Below are positions 35,700 through 45,714 of a DNA stretch of 64,000 nucleotides, piece after piece. Numbering within the stretch: the stretch's first letter is position 1; the number at the start of each line of letters is the position of its first letter. Under the pieces are notes generated by a model. That model had not been told where the DNA came from. It worked only from the letters and a program-made list of their open reading frames with translations, and searched no databases. The position numbers and the translations under genes are program-made. Origin of the DNA: Fructobacillus parabroussonetiae (GTDB taxonomy: Bacteria; Bacillota; Bacilli; Lactobacillales; Lactobacillaceae); the NCBI RefSeq assembly GCF_018437265.1, contig NZ_JAAMFL010000001.1:62001-126000 (forward strand). Direction: 5' to 3'.

Positions 35700-36185
35700 A
35701 TGTTATCACGTTCAAAGCGTCGTCAAACCGATAAGCGCGGCTTGACCTTTTATAAAAAATGGTGGTTTTGGTTGCTAATCGTTTTGGTTGTTGGTGGAAT
35801 CGCCCTTTACATGGTTGGTGCTGCCTCATCAAAATCTGATGATGACTCCCCAACACCTGACATTTCATACTCTTCAACTAAGCACCACTCAAGTACCTCA
35901 ACGTCTTCATCAAACGATGATGAGGACACGGATGCTGCAAACGATGAAGCGGCAGCCAAGGCTAGCTCGGAAGCAGCTGCTGCCAAGTCTGCACAAAACG
36001 CTAAGGCTGCAGCCGATGCTGCTGCAGCGGCTCAATCATCTAAGAACGCCGCGGCTTATTCTTCAGAATCCGCAGCTAAGCAATCGGCCGCTGATGCTGC
36101 TTCAAAGGCAAGTGCGGAGGCAGCTTCAAAGGCTTCTGCTGATACTGCTAATAATAACAACAATAATCAACAAAACCACCAGTAA
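35700..36185 (+). CDS. Cell-surface protein with Ala/Ser repeat tail, unknown function
   Basis: A 161-residue protein with a basic N-terminus, one membrane segment (about 20-42, KKWWFWLLIVLVVGGIAL) and an external low-complexity tail. The tail begins with an Asp/Ser/Thr region and continues as Ala/Ser/Lys quasi-repeats (KASSEAAAAKSAQNAKAAAD type), ending in Asn/Gln. The tail likely forms an extended or helical surface stalk. No enzymatic domain is visible. GAAAGGAAA precedes the ATG. Confidence 0.7.
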   Translation: MLSRSKRRQTDKRGLTFYKKWWFWLLIVLVVGGIALYMVGAASSKSDDDSPTPDISYSSTKHHSSTSTSSSNDDEDTDAANDEAAAKASSEAAAAKSAQNAKAAADAAAAAQSSKNAAAYSSESAAKQSAADAASKASAEAASKASADTANNNNNNQQNHQ

Positions 36186-36222
36186 TTTTTAATAAAGAAT
36201 TAAATCTGGTAAAAATGTTTAA

Positions 36223-36248
36223 GAACAGCCTAAGAAGGCTGTTTTTTT
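36223..36248 (+). terminator. Terminator after the Ala/Ser-tail gene
   Basis: ACAGCC and GGCTGT with a TAAGAA loop and seven T residues. Confidence 0.85.
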
Positions 36249-36302
36249 GTATACAAATGATCGTCAAAAGGTATACTTATTTCTGTTGAAAATAGGGATA
36301 GG

Positions 36303-37112
36303 ATGAAGATGATGACGATAACGCGTAAAAAGATTCTTTGGACGGTTTTGCTGCTAGTGGTTGCGACAGCTGCAACAACAGCGGTTTTAATTCAGCACGG
36401 GCGTGAAGAAAGTAAACGTGCCGCAGCGGCGAAGTCTGAGTCGATTAAAAATCGGAAGGCTGTGCAGCCTCTGTTGAACATTAAGAGTGGTCAGACGAAG
36501 GCTGTTAATGGTTTGAAGATTCAAGTGGAGTCGATTGCCAAAACGGACTACAAGGCTTATGGCACGCGCAGCGTTGCCAAGTTTAAGCTGAAGATGACGA
36601 ATACGACCAAGTCGAATCTCTATATCGTTGCCGCAGCGCCACACGGTGCCTTTGATGCCGGCTTTGCCGATTCGGAAAACTGGAATTTAACGGGGGTGGC
36701 GACGGATAACATCTCAGCCAAGTATTGGACGCCAAGCATTTCCTTGTTTACCAATGACAAGGGTGATCTGAAGGATAAAAACCTGATTAGTGACCAGCTG
36801 CGGAAAAAGTCCGGCGTAACACTTGGTGTCGGTGCCAATTATAAGTACCTTTGCTGGAAGTTGAAGCCTGGCCAGACAATCGCAGGAAACGCCTACGGGG
36901 TTTACGATGCCAATCCAGATAAACCGGATCAATTACCGGTTTTGAAGGTGAATAGCGATCAGATTGGTGTGCCAAAATCGACGGTCGACCTTTATCGCGA
37001 TGAGTATAAGCGCGAAGTCAAAGAAGGAACGGAACGCGAAAAGGCCATCAAGGAAGAGCAAGAAGCCGAAGCAAACAGTGAACAACAAGCAACAGATGAT
37101 AATGCTGAATGA
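36303..37112 (+). CDS. Membrane-anchored extracellular protein, DUF4352-like, unknown function
   Basis: A 269-residue protein with an N-terminal signal anchor (about 8-30), an external domain from 55 to 215 and a charged C-terminal helix rich in Glu/Lys. The external domain has beta-strand patterns such as VNGLKIQVESI and VAKFKLKMTNTTKSNLYIV, like the immunoglobulin-type DUF4352 modules of exported Gram-positive proteins. The resemblance is general; function is unknown. There is no lipobox cysteine. Confidence 0.65.
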   Translation: MKMMTITRKKILWTVLLLVVATAATTAVLIQHGREESKRAAAAKSESIKNRKAVQPLLNIKSGQTKAVNGLKIQVESIAKTDYKAYGTRSVAKFKLKMTNTTKSNLYIVAAAPHGAFDAGFADSENWNLTGVATDNISAKYWTPSISLFTNDKGDLKDKNLISDQLRKKSGVTLGVGANYKYLCWKLKPGQTIAGNAYGVYDANPDKPDQLPVLKVNSDQIGVPKSTVDLYRDEYKREVKEGTEREKAIKEEQEAEANSEQQATDDNAE

Positions 37113-37118
37113 TTGGCG

Positions 37119-37146
37119 GGTCGGTCTAAGTGACCGGCTTTTTTTC
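37119..37146 (+). terminator. Terminator before the valS leader
   Basis: GTCGGTC and GACCGGC arms (one G-U) around TAAGT, then a T-run. Confidence 0.8.
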
Positions 37147-37162
37147 TTATAGCAATAAAAAC

Positions 37163-37191
37163 TTGACTAAGTTCTGGAAGCTTTGTAAACT
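37163..37191 (+). promoter_or_regulatory. valS promoter
   Basis: TTGACT (37163-37168), 17-base spacer, TAAACT (37186-37191). Confidence 0.75.
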
Positions 37192-37197
37192 TAAAAC

Positions 37198-37390
37198 TAC
37201 CTAGAGGAGTATGCAGGCGCTGCTAGAAAGAGACTCGTTGTTTGCTGGAAAACGGGAGAGTTAATGCGGAAGGTTGCTAGGGCTAACAATTAAGTTGAAT
37301 GAAGTGGTGCTTTCAATGTTATTGAAAGCGCAATTTAGGTGGTACCACGTGCAAGCGTCCTAATCGAATGATTAGGGCGCTTTTTTATGG
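37198..37390 (+). promoter_or_regulatory. T-box leader of valS
   Basis: The T-box sequence AGGTGGTACCACG (37337-37349) is followed by the terminator GCGTCCTAATC/GATTAGGGCGC (37355-37380) and six T residues. Stem I elements precede it. A GTT in GAAGGTTGC (around 37270-37278) is a candidate valine specifier. Transcription of valS would rise when tRNA-Val is uncharged. Confidence 0.88.
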
Positions 37391-37431
37391 CAATCAATCT
37401 AAAAAGCTCCGATAAAAGTGAGGAAAAACCA

Positions 37432-40110
37432 ATGCGTGAAGTCAACATGTCAACCAAATACGACCCAACGGCGGTCGAAGCCGGTCGCTACCAAGACTGG
37501 TTGGATAACAAGCTCTTTGCCCCTGAAGCCAACAAGGCGATTCAGGGCAACGAACCCGAACCTTATTCCGTGGTGATTCCACCACCAAACGTGACGGGAA
37601 AGTTGCACTTGGGCCACGCCTGGGACACGACTTTGCAAGACATGTTAATCCGTCAAAAGCGGATGCAGGGCTTCGATACACTCTGGTTGCCGGGAATGGA
37701 CCATGCCGGTATCGCCACCCAGGCAAAGGTTGAACAGCGCTTGCGTGCAGAAGGCGTTTCCCGTTATGATCTGGGTCGCGAAAAGTTCGTCGAACAGGTT
37801 TGGGATTGGAAGAACGAGTACGCCTCAACCATCAAAAAGCAGTGGGGAAAGATGGGGCTGGCCCTCGATTACTCCCGCGAACGCTTTACCTTGGACAAGG
37901 GCTTGAATGAAGCGGTTAACAAAGTCTTTATCGATCTTTACAACAAGGGCTTGATCTACCGTGGTGAATACATCATTAACTGGGATCCCCAGGCCCGGAC
38001 GGCTTTATCAGATATCGAAGTGATTTACCAGGACGACGAAGGGGCCTTCTACCACGTTAAGTACCCATTTACCGATGGGACGACGCTGGATGGCAAGGAC
38101 TATATCGAAATCGCCACGACCCGTCCCGAAACGATTTTTGGGGATGTGGCCGTTGCCGTGAACCCTTCAGACGAACGTTACAAGGACATCGTTGGCAAGA
38201 CGGTCAAGGTGCCTTTGGTTGGCCGTGAAATTCCAATCATCGCCGACGAGTACGTGGAAAAGGACTTTGGAACGGGGATGGTCAAGATTACACCAGCCCA
38301 CGATCCAAATGATTTCCAGGTCGGAAACCGTCACGATTTGGAACGCATCAACACGATGACCGAAGATGCGCACATGAACGCCAATGCTGGCAAGTACGAA
38401 GGCTTGGACCGTTTTGAAGCCCGTAAGGCCATGGTCAAGGACATGGAAGCCGCTGGTGACATGCTAAAGATTGAGCCATACGTTCACTCGGTTGGCCATT
38501 CAGAACGAACCGGTGTGGCCATTGAATCACGCCTATCAACGCAGTGGTTCGTTAAGATGGAGCCCTTGGCTAAGCAGATTTTGGCCATGCAGCAAAATGC
38601 AGATGAAAAAGTCAACTTCGTACCCGGTCGCTTTGAAGATACCTTTACTCGTTGGATGGAAAACATCCGTGATTGGGTGATTTCTCGTCAACTCTGGTGG
38701 GGACACCAAATTCCAGCTTGGTACAAGAATAAGGGAACGGATCAAGAAGAAATCTACGTCGGTGAAGAAGCACCAGGCGCTGACTGGGAACGTGATCAAG
38801 ACGTTTTGGATACCTGGTTCTCTTCTGCTCTCTGGCCATTTTCAACGATGGGTTGGCCAAACAACTTGGACGAGGACTTTGCCCGCTACTACCCAACGAA
38901 TACGTTGGTAACGGGTTACGACATCATCTTCTTCTGGGTTGCCCGGATGATGTTCCAAGGAAAAGAATTTACCGGGGAACGACCATTTAAGAACGTGTTG
39001 ATTCACGGTTTGATTCGTGATGGCGAGGGACGAAAGATGTCTAAGTCCCTTGGTAACGGGGTTGATCCAATGGATGTCATTGAAAAGTACGGAGCTGACG
39101 CCCTGCGCTGGTTCTTGGCAACCGGTTCAACGCCAGGTCAAGACGTTCGCTTTACTTACGAAAAGATGGACGCGGCCTGGAACTTCATTAATAAGATTTG
39201 GAACGCTTCCCGCTATGTCATCATGAACTTGGAAGACGACACCGTTGCCCGTATTCCGGATGCCGATAAATTGTCCTTGGCGGACAAGTGGATTCTTGAC
39301 CGCTTGAACAAGACGGTCAAGGAAGTGACGGATAACTTCGACAAGTTTGAATTCGGTGAAGCTGGTCGTGACCTCTACAACTTCATCTGGTCGGACTTTG
39401 CTGACTGGTACATCGAAATGACCAAGGAATCACTGAACGGTGATGGTGATAAGACGGCGGTCCAAGAAACATTGGCCTACGTTTTGGACCAGACTTTGCG
39501 TTTGTTGCAACCAATCATGCCGTTCATGGCCGAAGCCATTTGGCAGGAAATGCCTGCACAGGCTGGCAAGGATGCTCACCTTGGCATTCAGGCTTACCCA
39601 ATTTATAAGAAGGAATTGGAAAACGAAGAAGCGGCCGCTTCCTTTAAGTCCTTGCAAGATTTGATTGTGGCGGTCCGGACCATTCGTGCCGAAGCCAAAG
39701 CACCAATGTCAAAGGAAATCGACGTGATGATCAAGGTCAAAGACGAGCAGTTGGTTGCCATCTTTAACGATAACGCCGATTACATCCAACGCTTTGTCAA
39801 GCCAAAGTCTCTGACGATTGCAGCCGATGTTCAAGTGCCAGACTTGGCCATGTCACAAGTCATCTCGGGTGCTGAGATTTACGTACCACTTGCTGGTTTG
39901 ATCGATATTGACGCTGAAATTGAACGATTGGAAGGCGAATTGGCGAAGTTTGACAAAGAAGTGAAACGTGGCCAAGGGAAGCTTTCAAATGAAAAGTTCG
40001 TTTCTTCCGCACCTGAAGCCGTTGTGGCAAAGGAAAAGGAAAAGTTGGCCGACTGGCAGGAAAAGGCTGCCTCAACCAAGAAGCGTTTGACTGATTTGAA
40101 GAAAGCCTAA
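37432..40110 (+). CDS. valS: Valyl-tRNA synthetase
   Basis: A class Ia synthetase of 892 residues. The HIGH motif is [14 protein letters not shown], an editing CP1 domain lies in the middle, and the KMSKS motif is [14 protein letters not shown]-terminal coiled coil ([21 protein letters not shown]) is the valine-specific arm. I chose ATG 37432, with GTGAGG at good spacing; another ATG 15 bases later is possible and an upstream one at 37387 overlaps the T-box terminator. Confidence 0.97.
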   Translation: MREVNMSTKYDPTAVEAGRYQDWLDNKLFAPEANKAIQGNEPEPYSVVIPPPNVTGKLHLGHAWDTTLQDMLIRQKRMQGFDTLWLPGMDHAGIATQAKVEQRLRAEGVSRYDLGREKFVEQVWDWKNEYASTIKKQWGKMGLALDYSRERFTLDKGLNEAVNKVFIDLYNKGLIYRGEYIINWDPQARTALSDIEVIYQDDEGAFYHVKYPFTDGTTLDGKDYIEIATTRPETIFGDVAVAVNPSDERYKDIVGKTVKVPLVGREIPIIADEYVEKDFGTGMVKITPAHDPNDFQVGNRHDLERINTMTEDAHMNANAGKYEGLDRFEARKAMVKDMEAAGDMLKIEPYVHSVGHSERTGVAIESRLSTQWFVKMEPLAKQILAMQQNADEKVNFVPGRFEDTFTRWMENIRDWVISRQLWWGHQIPAWYKNKGTDQEEIYVGEEAPGADWERDQDVLDTWFSSALWPFSTMGWPNNLDEDFARYYPTNTLVTGYDIIFFWVARMMFQGKEFTGERPFKNVLIHGLIRDGEGRKMSKSLGNGVDPMDVIEKYGADALRWFLATGSTPGQDVRFTYEKMDAAWNFINKIWNASRYVIMNLEDDTVARIPDADKLSLADKWILDRLNKTVKEVTDNFDKFEFGEAGRDLYNFIWSDFADWYIEMTKESLNGDGDKTAVQETLAYVLDQTLRLLQPIMPFMAEAIWQEMPAQAGKDAHLGIQAYPIYKKELENEEAAASFKSLQDLIVAVRTIRAEAKAPMSKEIDVMIKVKDEQLVAIFNDNADYIQRFVKPKSLTIAADVQVPDLAMSQVISGAEIYVPLAGLIDIDAEIERLEGELAKFDKEVKRGQGKLSNEKFVSSAPEAVVAKEKEKLADWQEKAASTKKRLTDLKKA

Positions 40111-40132
40111 GCTTTATTTATTGACAGCACAT

Positions 40133-40162
40133 AAAAAAATCCTCACCTTTGGTGGGGTTTTT
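40133..40162 (+). terminator. valS terminator
   Basis: CCTCACC and GGTGGGG (one G-U) around TTT, flanked by A and T runs. Confidence 0.85.
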
Positions 40163-40252
40163 ATGTTAATTTAGTATAGATTCGTTAATCTGATGTTGAG
40201 CTGAGGAAGCCGTCGAATGGTTTTCTTGCTCGAATACAAAATAGGGATGATT

Positions 40253-41221
40253 ATGATTGGAAGTAAGATACTGGCCACTGGCCATTATGTGCCAGAAGAC
40301 ATCGTAACCAATGACGACTTGGCAAAAGTGGTCGACACTTCGGACGAGTGGATTGTTGCTCACACGGGGATCAAGTCACGCCGGGTTTCCCTGCGAGGTG
40401 AAAATACCTCGGACTTGGCCACCAAGGCGGCAGAAATTGCGCTTGAACGAGCGGGGGTTGCAGCAGATGAACTTGGCTTTATCATTGTGACCACCTTTAC
40501 GCCGGATGGCCTAGCGCCGTCAACGGCCGCCTTGGTTCAACGCAACCTTGGCGCTAAAAACGCCTGGGGATTCGATCTTTCGACGGCCTGTGCCGGTTTT
40601 GTCTTTGGACTGTCAACGGCGGATAAGTTCATCAAAAGTGGTGCCTATCAGTACGGACTGGTGATTGCCGCCGAAGTGAATTCGAAGATGATGGACTTTT
40701 CAGACCGGACGTCAACGGTTTTCTTCGGGGATGGCGCTGGTGCTGCCATTATTGCGCCCAGTGAAGAAGGTGTGATTGCTGCCGAAGAGATGCATACGGT
40801 GGGGGATGAACGAGTCGTTCACTCAGGCCGTATTGCGCCCCTGGAGAAATTAGCGGCGAACAATTATCCCAAGATTGATGCCTTTGCCCAGGAAGGACGT
40901 GCTGTGTACAATGAAGTAACGACCAAGATTCCTGATCACATCGTGACTTTTCTAGCCAAAGAAGGGCTGACGGTTGATGATATCGATTACTTTGTCTTAC
41001 ACCAGGCTAATCTGAAAATGATTGAGAAGGTAGCTGAAACACTTGGGCAACCGATGACAAAATTTGTCACGAATGTCCAAGAATATGGAAACGCCTCATC
41101 TGCAGGTATCGCGATGGCCTTTGACCAGTTGAATAGCCAAGTTGATCTGACCGGAAAGAAGGTGTTACTGACCGGCTTTGGTGCTGGTTTCACATATGGT
41201 TCCTTATTACTCACCATTTAA
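40253..41221 (+). CDS. fabH: Beta-ketoacyl-ACP synthase III, stand-alone copy
   Basis: A 322-residue KAS III. The Cys-His-Asn triad is visible: STACAGFVFG (Cys), VLHQANLKMIE (His) and EYGNASSAG (Asn). It condenses acetyl-CoA or a branched starter with malonyl-ACP. This copy lies outside the fab operon and is one of two fabH genes in the window; the other is at 62373. I chose ATG 40253, with ATAGGG upstream. It may use a different primer or be separately regulated. Confidence 0.9.
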   Translation: MIGSKILATGHYVPEDIVTNDDLAKVVDTSDEWIVAHTGIKSRRVSLRGENTSDLATKAAEIALERAGVAADELGFIIVTTFTPDGLAPSTAALVQRNLGAKNAWGFDLSTACAGFVFGLSTADKFIKSGAYQYGLVIAAEVNSKMMDFSDRTSTVFFGDGAGAAIIAPSEEGVIAAEEMHTVGDERVVHSGRIAPLEKLAANNYPKIDAFAQEGRAVYNEVTTKIPDHIVTFLAKEGLTVDDIDYFVLHQANLKMIEKVAETLGQPMTKFVTNVQEYGNASSAGIAMAFDQLNSQVDLTGKKVLLTGFGAGFTYGSLLLTI

Positions 41222-41373
41222 GTTGCAATGGTGGTTGATTTATTGTAATATAAATGTAACCTATGGGATATTCTGCAGTAACGCGGAGCGTCTACAATAG
41301 GCATATAGATTGAACGCATCGGTTTGATGCGCGAAATATCCAAAAAATAAGTACAAAATATGGAGAGTCTCTC

Positions 41374-42099
41374 ATGAAGAATAACGTAACTAAGACAATC
41401 TTGGCTGCATTAGCGTCTGCTACTGCCTTTGCCGCAGCAGGTGCCCATGCTTCTGCTAACGAAATCACTATCCAAGATGGTGACACTTTGTCACAAATCG
41501 CCGCTAACAACAACGTTACGGTTGATGAATTGGTAGCCAAGAACAACATTGCCAACCCTGACTTGATCATCGCTGGTAACACGATTTCAACTGACGGCAT
41601 TGCCGGTGCAAGCGCATCATCTGATGTACAAGCTTCAGCTGATGAAAACGTAACGGCATCAGCTTCTGATGACACAAACACGCAAGCAACGACGAACACG
41701 AACACGCAAGCACAAGCTGCAACGACGTCATCTGTTGATTACTCAACGTACTCAGCTGGCGCAAACGGTTCTGTTCAAACGATCATCAACGCGATGAACG
41801 CTAAGCGTGCAGCCGCTGGTTTGGCACCTGTATCATACGATGCTTCATTGGCAGCAACGGCTGCTTCACGTGCCGCTAACGCCGAAGCAAACGGTGGTTT
41901 GCCTACTGGTCACTTCCAACAAGTTGCTGGACCTGAAGTTGTTGCCATCGACTGGTCACCATCAGCTGTTGTTGATGCATGGTACAACGAAACTGGTATG
42001 GTTGCAGCACCTGCACACCGTAACTGGTTGATGAACGCTTCATTCACTAAGGTTGGTTTCGCCATCGTTGGTGACACGATCGTTGGTATCGCTGGCTAA
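41374..42099 (+). CDS. Secreted LysM-CAP domain protein
   Basis: A 241-residue exported protein. A cleavable signal peptide ends near AGAHASA (about 28). One LysM module (ITIQDGDTLSQIAANNNVTVDEL) anchors it to peptidoglycan. A Ser/Thr/Asn-rich linker precedes a CAP/SCP domain with LNAKRAAAGLAPVSYD-like and AWYNE...HRNWLMNASFTKVGFAI segments. CAP domains are of varied or unknown activity; in lactic acid bacteria LysM-CAP proteins are wall-associated. Codons are highly biased, suggesting strong expression. Confidence 0.9.
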   Translation: MKNNVTKTILAALASATAFAAAGAHASANEITIQDGDTLSQIAANNNVTVDELVAKNNIANPDLIIAGNTISTDGIAGASASSDVQASADENVTASASDDTNTQATTNTNTQAQAATTSSVDYSTYSAGANGSVQTIINAMNAKRAAAGLAPVSYDASLAATAASRAANAEANGGLPTGHFQQVAGPEVVAIDWSPSAVVDAWYNETGMVAAPAHRNWLMNASFTKVGFAIVGDTIVGIAG

Positions 42100-42118
42100 T
42101 TTATAAATAAATTTCCGA

Positions 42119-42147
42119 GACGGCTAGGTTTTCCTAGTCGTCTTTTT
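42119..42147 (+). terminator. LysM-CAP gene terminator
   Basis: GACGGCTAGG and CCTAGTCGTC with a TTTT loop, then TTTTT. Confidence 0.9.
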
Positions 42148-42291
42148 CTTTATAATTTTATACAATGGTAAAGCTTTTCCTAAGAAAAGGGTCGGAACAG
42201 GCGTTTTAACTTCTGTTTAACATGCTCTGTGATAGAATAGTAGAAATTAAGAAAAAGTCTAAAAAATTGTTAGAAAGCAGAGCACATTTTT

Positions 42292-43455
42292 ATGCAACAG
42301 GAACCAAACCAGTTTTCGCGTAAAGCACGTTATGATGGTGTTCGACAAAAAAATAAGAAGCGAAGCCGCCTTCGTAAGTGGCTCTTGTCCATCTTCGTTA
42401 TCATTGTTCTTACCATCGCCGGTTGGGGAACTTATCTATACGCCCAGTACAAGGGATCGATTGATGACATTCAAAAGTCCGCTAAGATTAATAAGATGCG
42501 GAATGTTTCCAACTTGATTGCTCGCGGAAAGCCTTTCTCGGTTTTGCTGCTTGGAACCGATGTTGGTGAATTGAATCGAAACGATCGTTCAGGTTTGACG
42601 GATTCGATGATGTTGGTTACCATCAATCCTAAGCAGAATAAGGTGACGATGGTTTCCATCCCACGTGATATCATGACGGCCATTCCTGGTTATGAAGATT
42701 CCTTCCCACAGAAGTTAAACGCCGCTTATGCTTATGGTGGTGTTGGGGCAACGATGGAAGCCGTTCAAAACTATTTGAACGTTCCGGTTGACTCCTATGC
42801 ACTGGTTAATATGAAGGGCCTGACGACCTTGGTTGACAAAGTCGGTGGCGTTTCCGTGAAGTCACCAATGGACTTCCAATATAGTCAAGATACGGCTCAC
42901 GCTTATGGTGCCAACTTGTATCGTTTCCACAAGGGATCGACAAAGTGGGAATACTCGGATGACAACGGGGAGACTTGGACGTCATCAAAGACAAAGCTGA
43001 CTGGTGATGCTGCTTTGGCCTTCTCACGAATGCGTTATGATGATCCGCAAGGCGACTATGGCCGTCAGCAACGACAACGGTTGGTTCTTGAAGCATTGAT
43101 CAAGAAGTCTGTGAATGCGGAGACTTTGCTGAACGCTTCCTTCATCAAGTCCTTGTCGAAGTATGCGCAAACCGATCTTTCCTTTAACAACATCATTAAG
43201 ATTGCACAGAAGTATCGTTCGGCTGCAAAGAACCAGGACTCTGACCACATGCAGGGAACGGGTGTCATGTCGGCTGGTGTTTCTTATCAGGCAGTCACGA
43301 CGAAGGAAAAGCAACGGATTACCGATAAGCTTCGTGCCCAACTTGGCCTAGCTGAGAAGGAAACGGGTTCTCAATTCGGTGGTGATGTACCATCGTCTGG
43401 TACAAGCATTGCGTCAACTTATCTTGCACAAATTGGGGAAACCCTTGAAGAGTAA
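42292..43455 (+). CDS. LytR-CpsA-Psr family cell-wall polymer ligase
   Basis: A 387-residue LCP protein. A basic cytoplasmic N-terminus and one membrane helix (about 30-50) precede the external LCP domain, with LLLGTDVGELNRNDRSGLTDSM-type entry, VSIPRDIM and NAAYAYGG. The Arg and Asp residues that bind the polyprenyl-phosphate donor are in place. It attaches teichoic acid or polysaccharide to peptidoglycan. It is monocistronic, with a terminator after it. Confidence 0.93.
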   Translation: MQQEPNQFSRKARYDGVRQKNKKRSRLRKWLLSIFVIIVLTIAGWGTYLYAQYKGSIDDIQKSAKINKMRNVSNLIARGKPFSVLLLGTDVGELNRNDRSGLTDSMMLVTINPKQNKVTMVSIPRDIMTAIPGYEDSFPQKLNAAYAYGGVGATMEAVQNYLNVPVDSYALVNMKGLTTLVDKVGGVSVKSPMDFQYSQDTAHAYGANLYRFHKGSTKWEYSDDNGETWTSSKTKLTGDAALAFSRMRYDDPQGDYGRQQRQRLVLEALIKKSVNAETLLNASFIKSLSKYAQTDLSFNNIIKIAQKYRSAAKNQDSDHMQGTGVMSAGVSYQAVTTKEKQRITDKLRAQLGLAEKETGSQFGGDVPSSGTSIASTYLAQIGETLEE

Positions 43456-43458
43456 ATC

Positions 43459-43489
43459 AAAAGCATCGGATTGTGATCCGGTGCTTTTT
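43459..43489 (+). terminator. LCP gene terminator
   Basis: AAAGCATCGGAT and ATCCGGTGCTTT arms around TGTG, followed by T residues. Confidence 0.85.
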
Positions 43490-43543
43490 CTTTGCCCTCC
43501 ATTCCATGTTATACTGGAGCATAACCCCTAAATGAGGCAGCTG

Positions 43544-44488
43544 ATGCAAGAGAAGACAATTGCAATAATTGATTTGGGCAGTAATTCGGCCCGTTTGGTC
43601 GTTGAAAAGCTGAAAAGCGACGGCTCTTACCGGGAACTTTACCGGGTGAAAGAGGATACTCGTTTGTCGAAGGGCATGGGTGAGTCTTTGCTTTTACAAG
43701 AAGAGCAAATCGACAAGACGCTGGCCGTGTTAAAGGACTACCAGGAAAAAATCCGTCTTTACTCAGTCGATGCGACTTATGGCATCACAACGGCCGCGGT
43801 TCGAACGGCGAAGAATCAGGCGGACTTTTTAAAACGGGTCAAAGAAGAAGTGGGCTTGAACTTGCGCGTTTTAACTGGTGAGGAAGAGGCACACTATGAC
43901 TTCTTAGGTGTTTTAGCTTCGTTACCAGATGAGTCATCGGCCGTTATTTTAGATACCGGCGGTGCTTCCGTTGAATTGATTCCATACCGCAACCGCCAGG
44001 CCGAGGTGGAACTCTCACTGCCTTTTGGTGCAGTCAACCTTTCGGAGAAGTACCAATTGGCTGATAAAGTGGCAAAAGAAGCTGTCCAAGCAGCCTGCCA
44101 GCAGATTACCGCTGCCTACGAGAAACAGCCTTTTATTAAAAATAACCAGGGGCAGCCTGTGATCTTGCTTGGTGGCGCCAACCGGTCACTGGCTAAAATG
44201 GCCGAGAAAAAAGGGTGGACGAAACAGGGACAAAAGAGCCTCCATGGTCTTTTCCTATCCGGCTCTCGGGTGGAACAAATCTTTTCTGAAATCGCGCAAA
44301 TGGATCGAAAGGAACGCGAACACCTGGCTGGACTAGAAAAAAGTCGAGCAGACATCATCGTTTCCGGTCTTTTGCCCGTCTTGAATTTGGTCCGGGCCAT
44401 TCAATCACCAAAGGTCATCTTTTCAGAATCCGGTGTGCGCGAAGGGCTGATTTTTGAATTGATCCAAAAGGAATTTAAGTTGTCATGA
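43544..44488 (+). CDS. ppx: Ppx/GppA family exopolyphosphatase
   Basis: A 314-residue phosphatase of the actin-like fold. The phosphate loops are IDLGSNSARLVV and ILDTGGASVELI, and GEEEAHYDFLG is the catalytic Glu region. It hydrolyses polyphosphate and/or pppGpp; the sequence does not decide which. I chose ATG 43544 (MQEKTIAI), with TGAGG upstream, over an ATG at 43532. Its stop overlaps the mvaA start by four bases, making a tight operon. Confidence 0.9.
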   Translation: MQEKTIAIIDLGSNSARLVVEKLKSDGSYRELYRVKEDTRLSKGMGESLLLQEEQIDKTLAVLKDYQEKIRLYSVDATYGITTAAVRTAKNQADFLKRVKEEVGLNLRVLTGEEEAHYDFLGVLASLPDESSAVILDTGGASVELIPYRNRQAEVELSLPFGAVNLSEKYQLADKVAKEAVQAACQQITAAYEKQPFIKNNQGQPVILLGGANRSLAKMAEKKGWTKQGQKSLHGLFLSGSRVEQIFSEIAQMDRKEREHLAGLEKSRADIIVSGLLPVLNLVRAIQSPKVIFSESGVREGLIFELIQKEFKLS

Positions 44489-45714
44489 CCAAGAAATTTT
44501 ATCAATTAACAGCGGAAGAACGGTTAAATCAGCTGAACTTATCAGCGGAAGACCGGGCCTTCTTTTTTGAGCACCAAGGGAAAGAAAGTGCGCATTTGAT
44601 TGAGAATTATCTAGCTGACTTTGCCTTACCCGAAGGGCTCTTGCCAGCATTGCTCTTAGATGGTCAAAAAAGTATGATTCCAATGGTCACAGAAGAGCCA
44701 TCCGTTGTGGCGGCTGCTAGTAATGGCGCACGAATGGCTGCTTTGGGTTCGGGTTTTTTTAGTGAAAAGGCGAGTCAGGCACGATTGACTGGCCAAATTC
44801 TCTTCCACGATGTTGACCAAAAGCTTTTGGCCAAGCGAATTGAAGAAAGCAAGTCCCGGCTATTTGCCATTGCAAAGGCGGCCAAGCCATCGATGGTGGC
44901 GCGGGGGAATGGCCTTAAATCCGTAGCATATCGCGTCCTTGACGTCCGTCACAGTGTCTTAGAGCTTTCGGTTGATACTGGAAAGGCCATGGGCGCCAAC
45001 GCGGTGAATACGATTTTAGAGGCGGTTAAGGGCGACTTTGACGATTTAAAAGAACAGATTGCTGGCGCGATTTTGTCAAATGCCGGCCAAGAGGCGCTTG
45101 TTTCCGTTTCCACCAAAGTCCCCGTTGATGCTGTGGGGGGGCTGAAACAGGCCGAAAAGATTGTCGCTTTGGCTGAATTTGGCCAAGTGGATGTCGATCG
45201 GGCGGTGACCGAGAATAAGGGAATCTTTAACGGAATTTCTTCGGTCGTTCTCGCCACGGGAAATGATTTTCGCGCTGTTGAAGCCGCCGGGCACGCCTAC
45301 GCTGCTCGTCATGGTGCCTACCGCTCCCTATCATCTTGGGCCTTGACCGATGACCAAAAATACCTGGCTGGTCAACTGACCATGCCATTAAACATCGGCC
45401 TCTTGGGCGGCGCCATGGCGGCCTTGCCAATGGCCTCGAAGAATTTATTGTTGATGGGCCAGCCGGATCTGGATCGTTTGAAAAAACTAATTTTGGCCAC
45501 CGGCTTAGCCAACAACTTAGCCGCGTTGAAAGCAGTATCCGGCAAGGGTATTCAGGCCGGTCATATGAAAATGCAGGCCCGAACACTGGCTATCCAGGCG
45601 GGTGCACAAGAAGATGAAATTGCCAAAGTCGCCAGTCGATTGGCGCACGAAACGACTTTTGATCAGGCAAAGGCAGAAAGAATTTTAGGAGAAATACGAA
45701 CTCATGACGCCTAA
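44485..45714 (+). CDS. mvaA: Hydroxymethylglutaryl-CoA reductase, class II
   Basis: A 409-residue HMG-CoA reductase of the bacterial class II type. Key motifs are EEPSVVAAASNGARM (catalytic Glu), GKAMGANAVNTI, GNDFRAVEAAGHAYAARHG (catalytic Asp) and a C-terminal RLAHET with the catalytic His. It makes mevalonate for isoprenoid synthesis in lactic acid bacteria. It is translationally coupled to ppx and overlaps the next gene by 11 bases. Confidence 0.95.
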   Translation: MTKKFYQLTAEERLNQLNLSAEDRAFFFEHQGKESAHLIENYLADFALPEGLLPALLLDGQKSMIPMVTEEPSVVAAASNGARMAALGSGFFSEKASQARLTGQILFHDVDQKLLAKRIEESKSRLFAIAKAAKPSMVARGNGLKSVAYRVLDVRHSVLELSVDTGKAMGANAVNTILEAVKGDFDDLKEQIAGAILSNAGQEALVSVSTKVPVDAVGGLKQAEKIVALAEFGQVDVDRAVTENKGIFNGISSVVLATGNDFRAVEAAGHAYAARHGAYRSLSSWALTDDQKYLAGQLTMPLNIGLLGGAMAALPMASKNLLLMGQPDLDRLKKLILATGLANNLAALKAVSGKGIQAGHMKMQARTLAIQAGAQEDEIAKVASRLAHETTFDQAKAERILGEIRTHDA

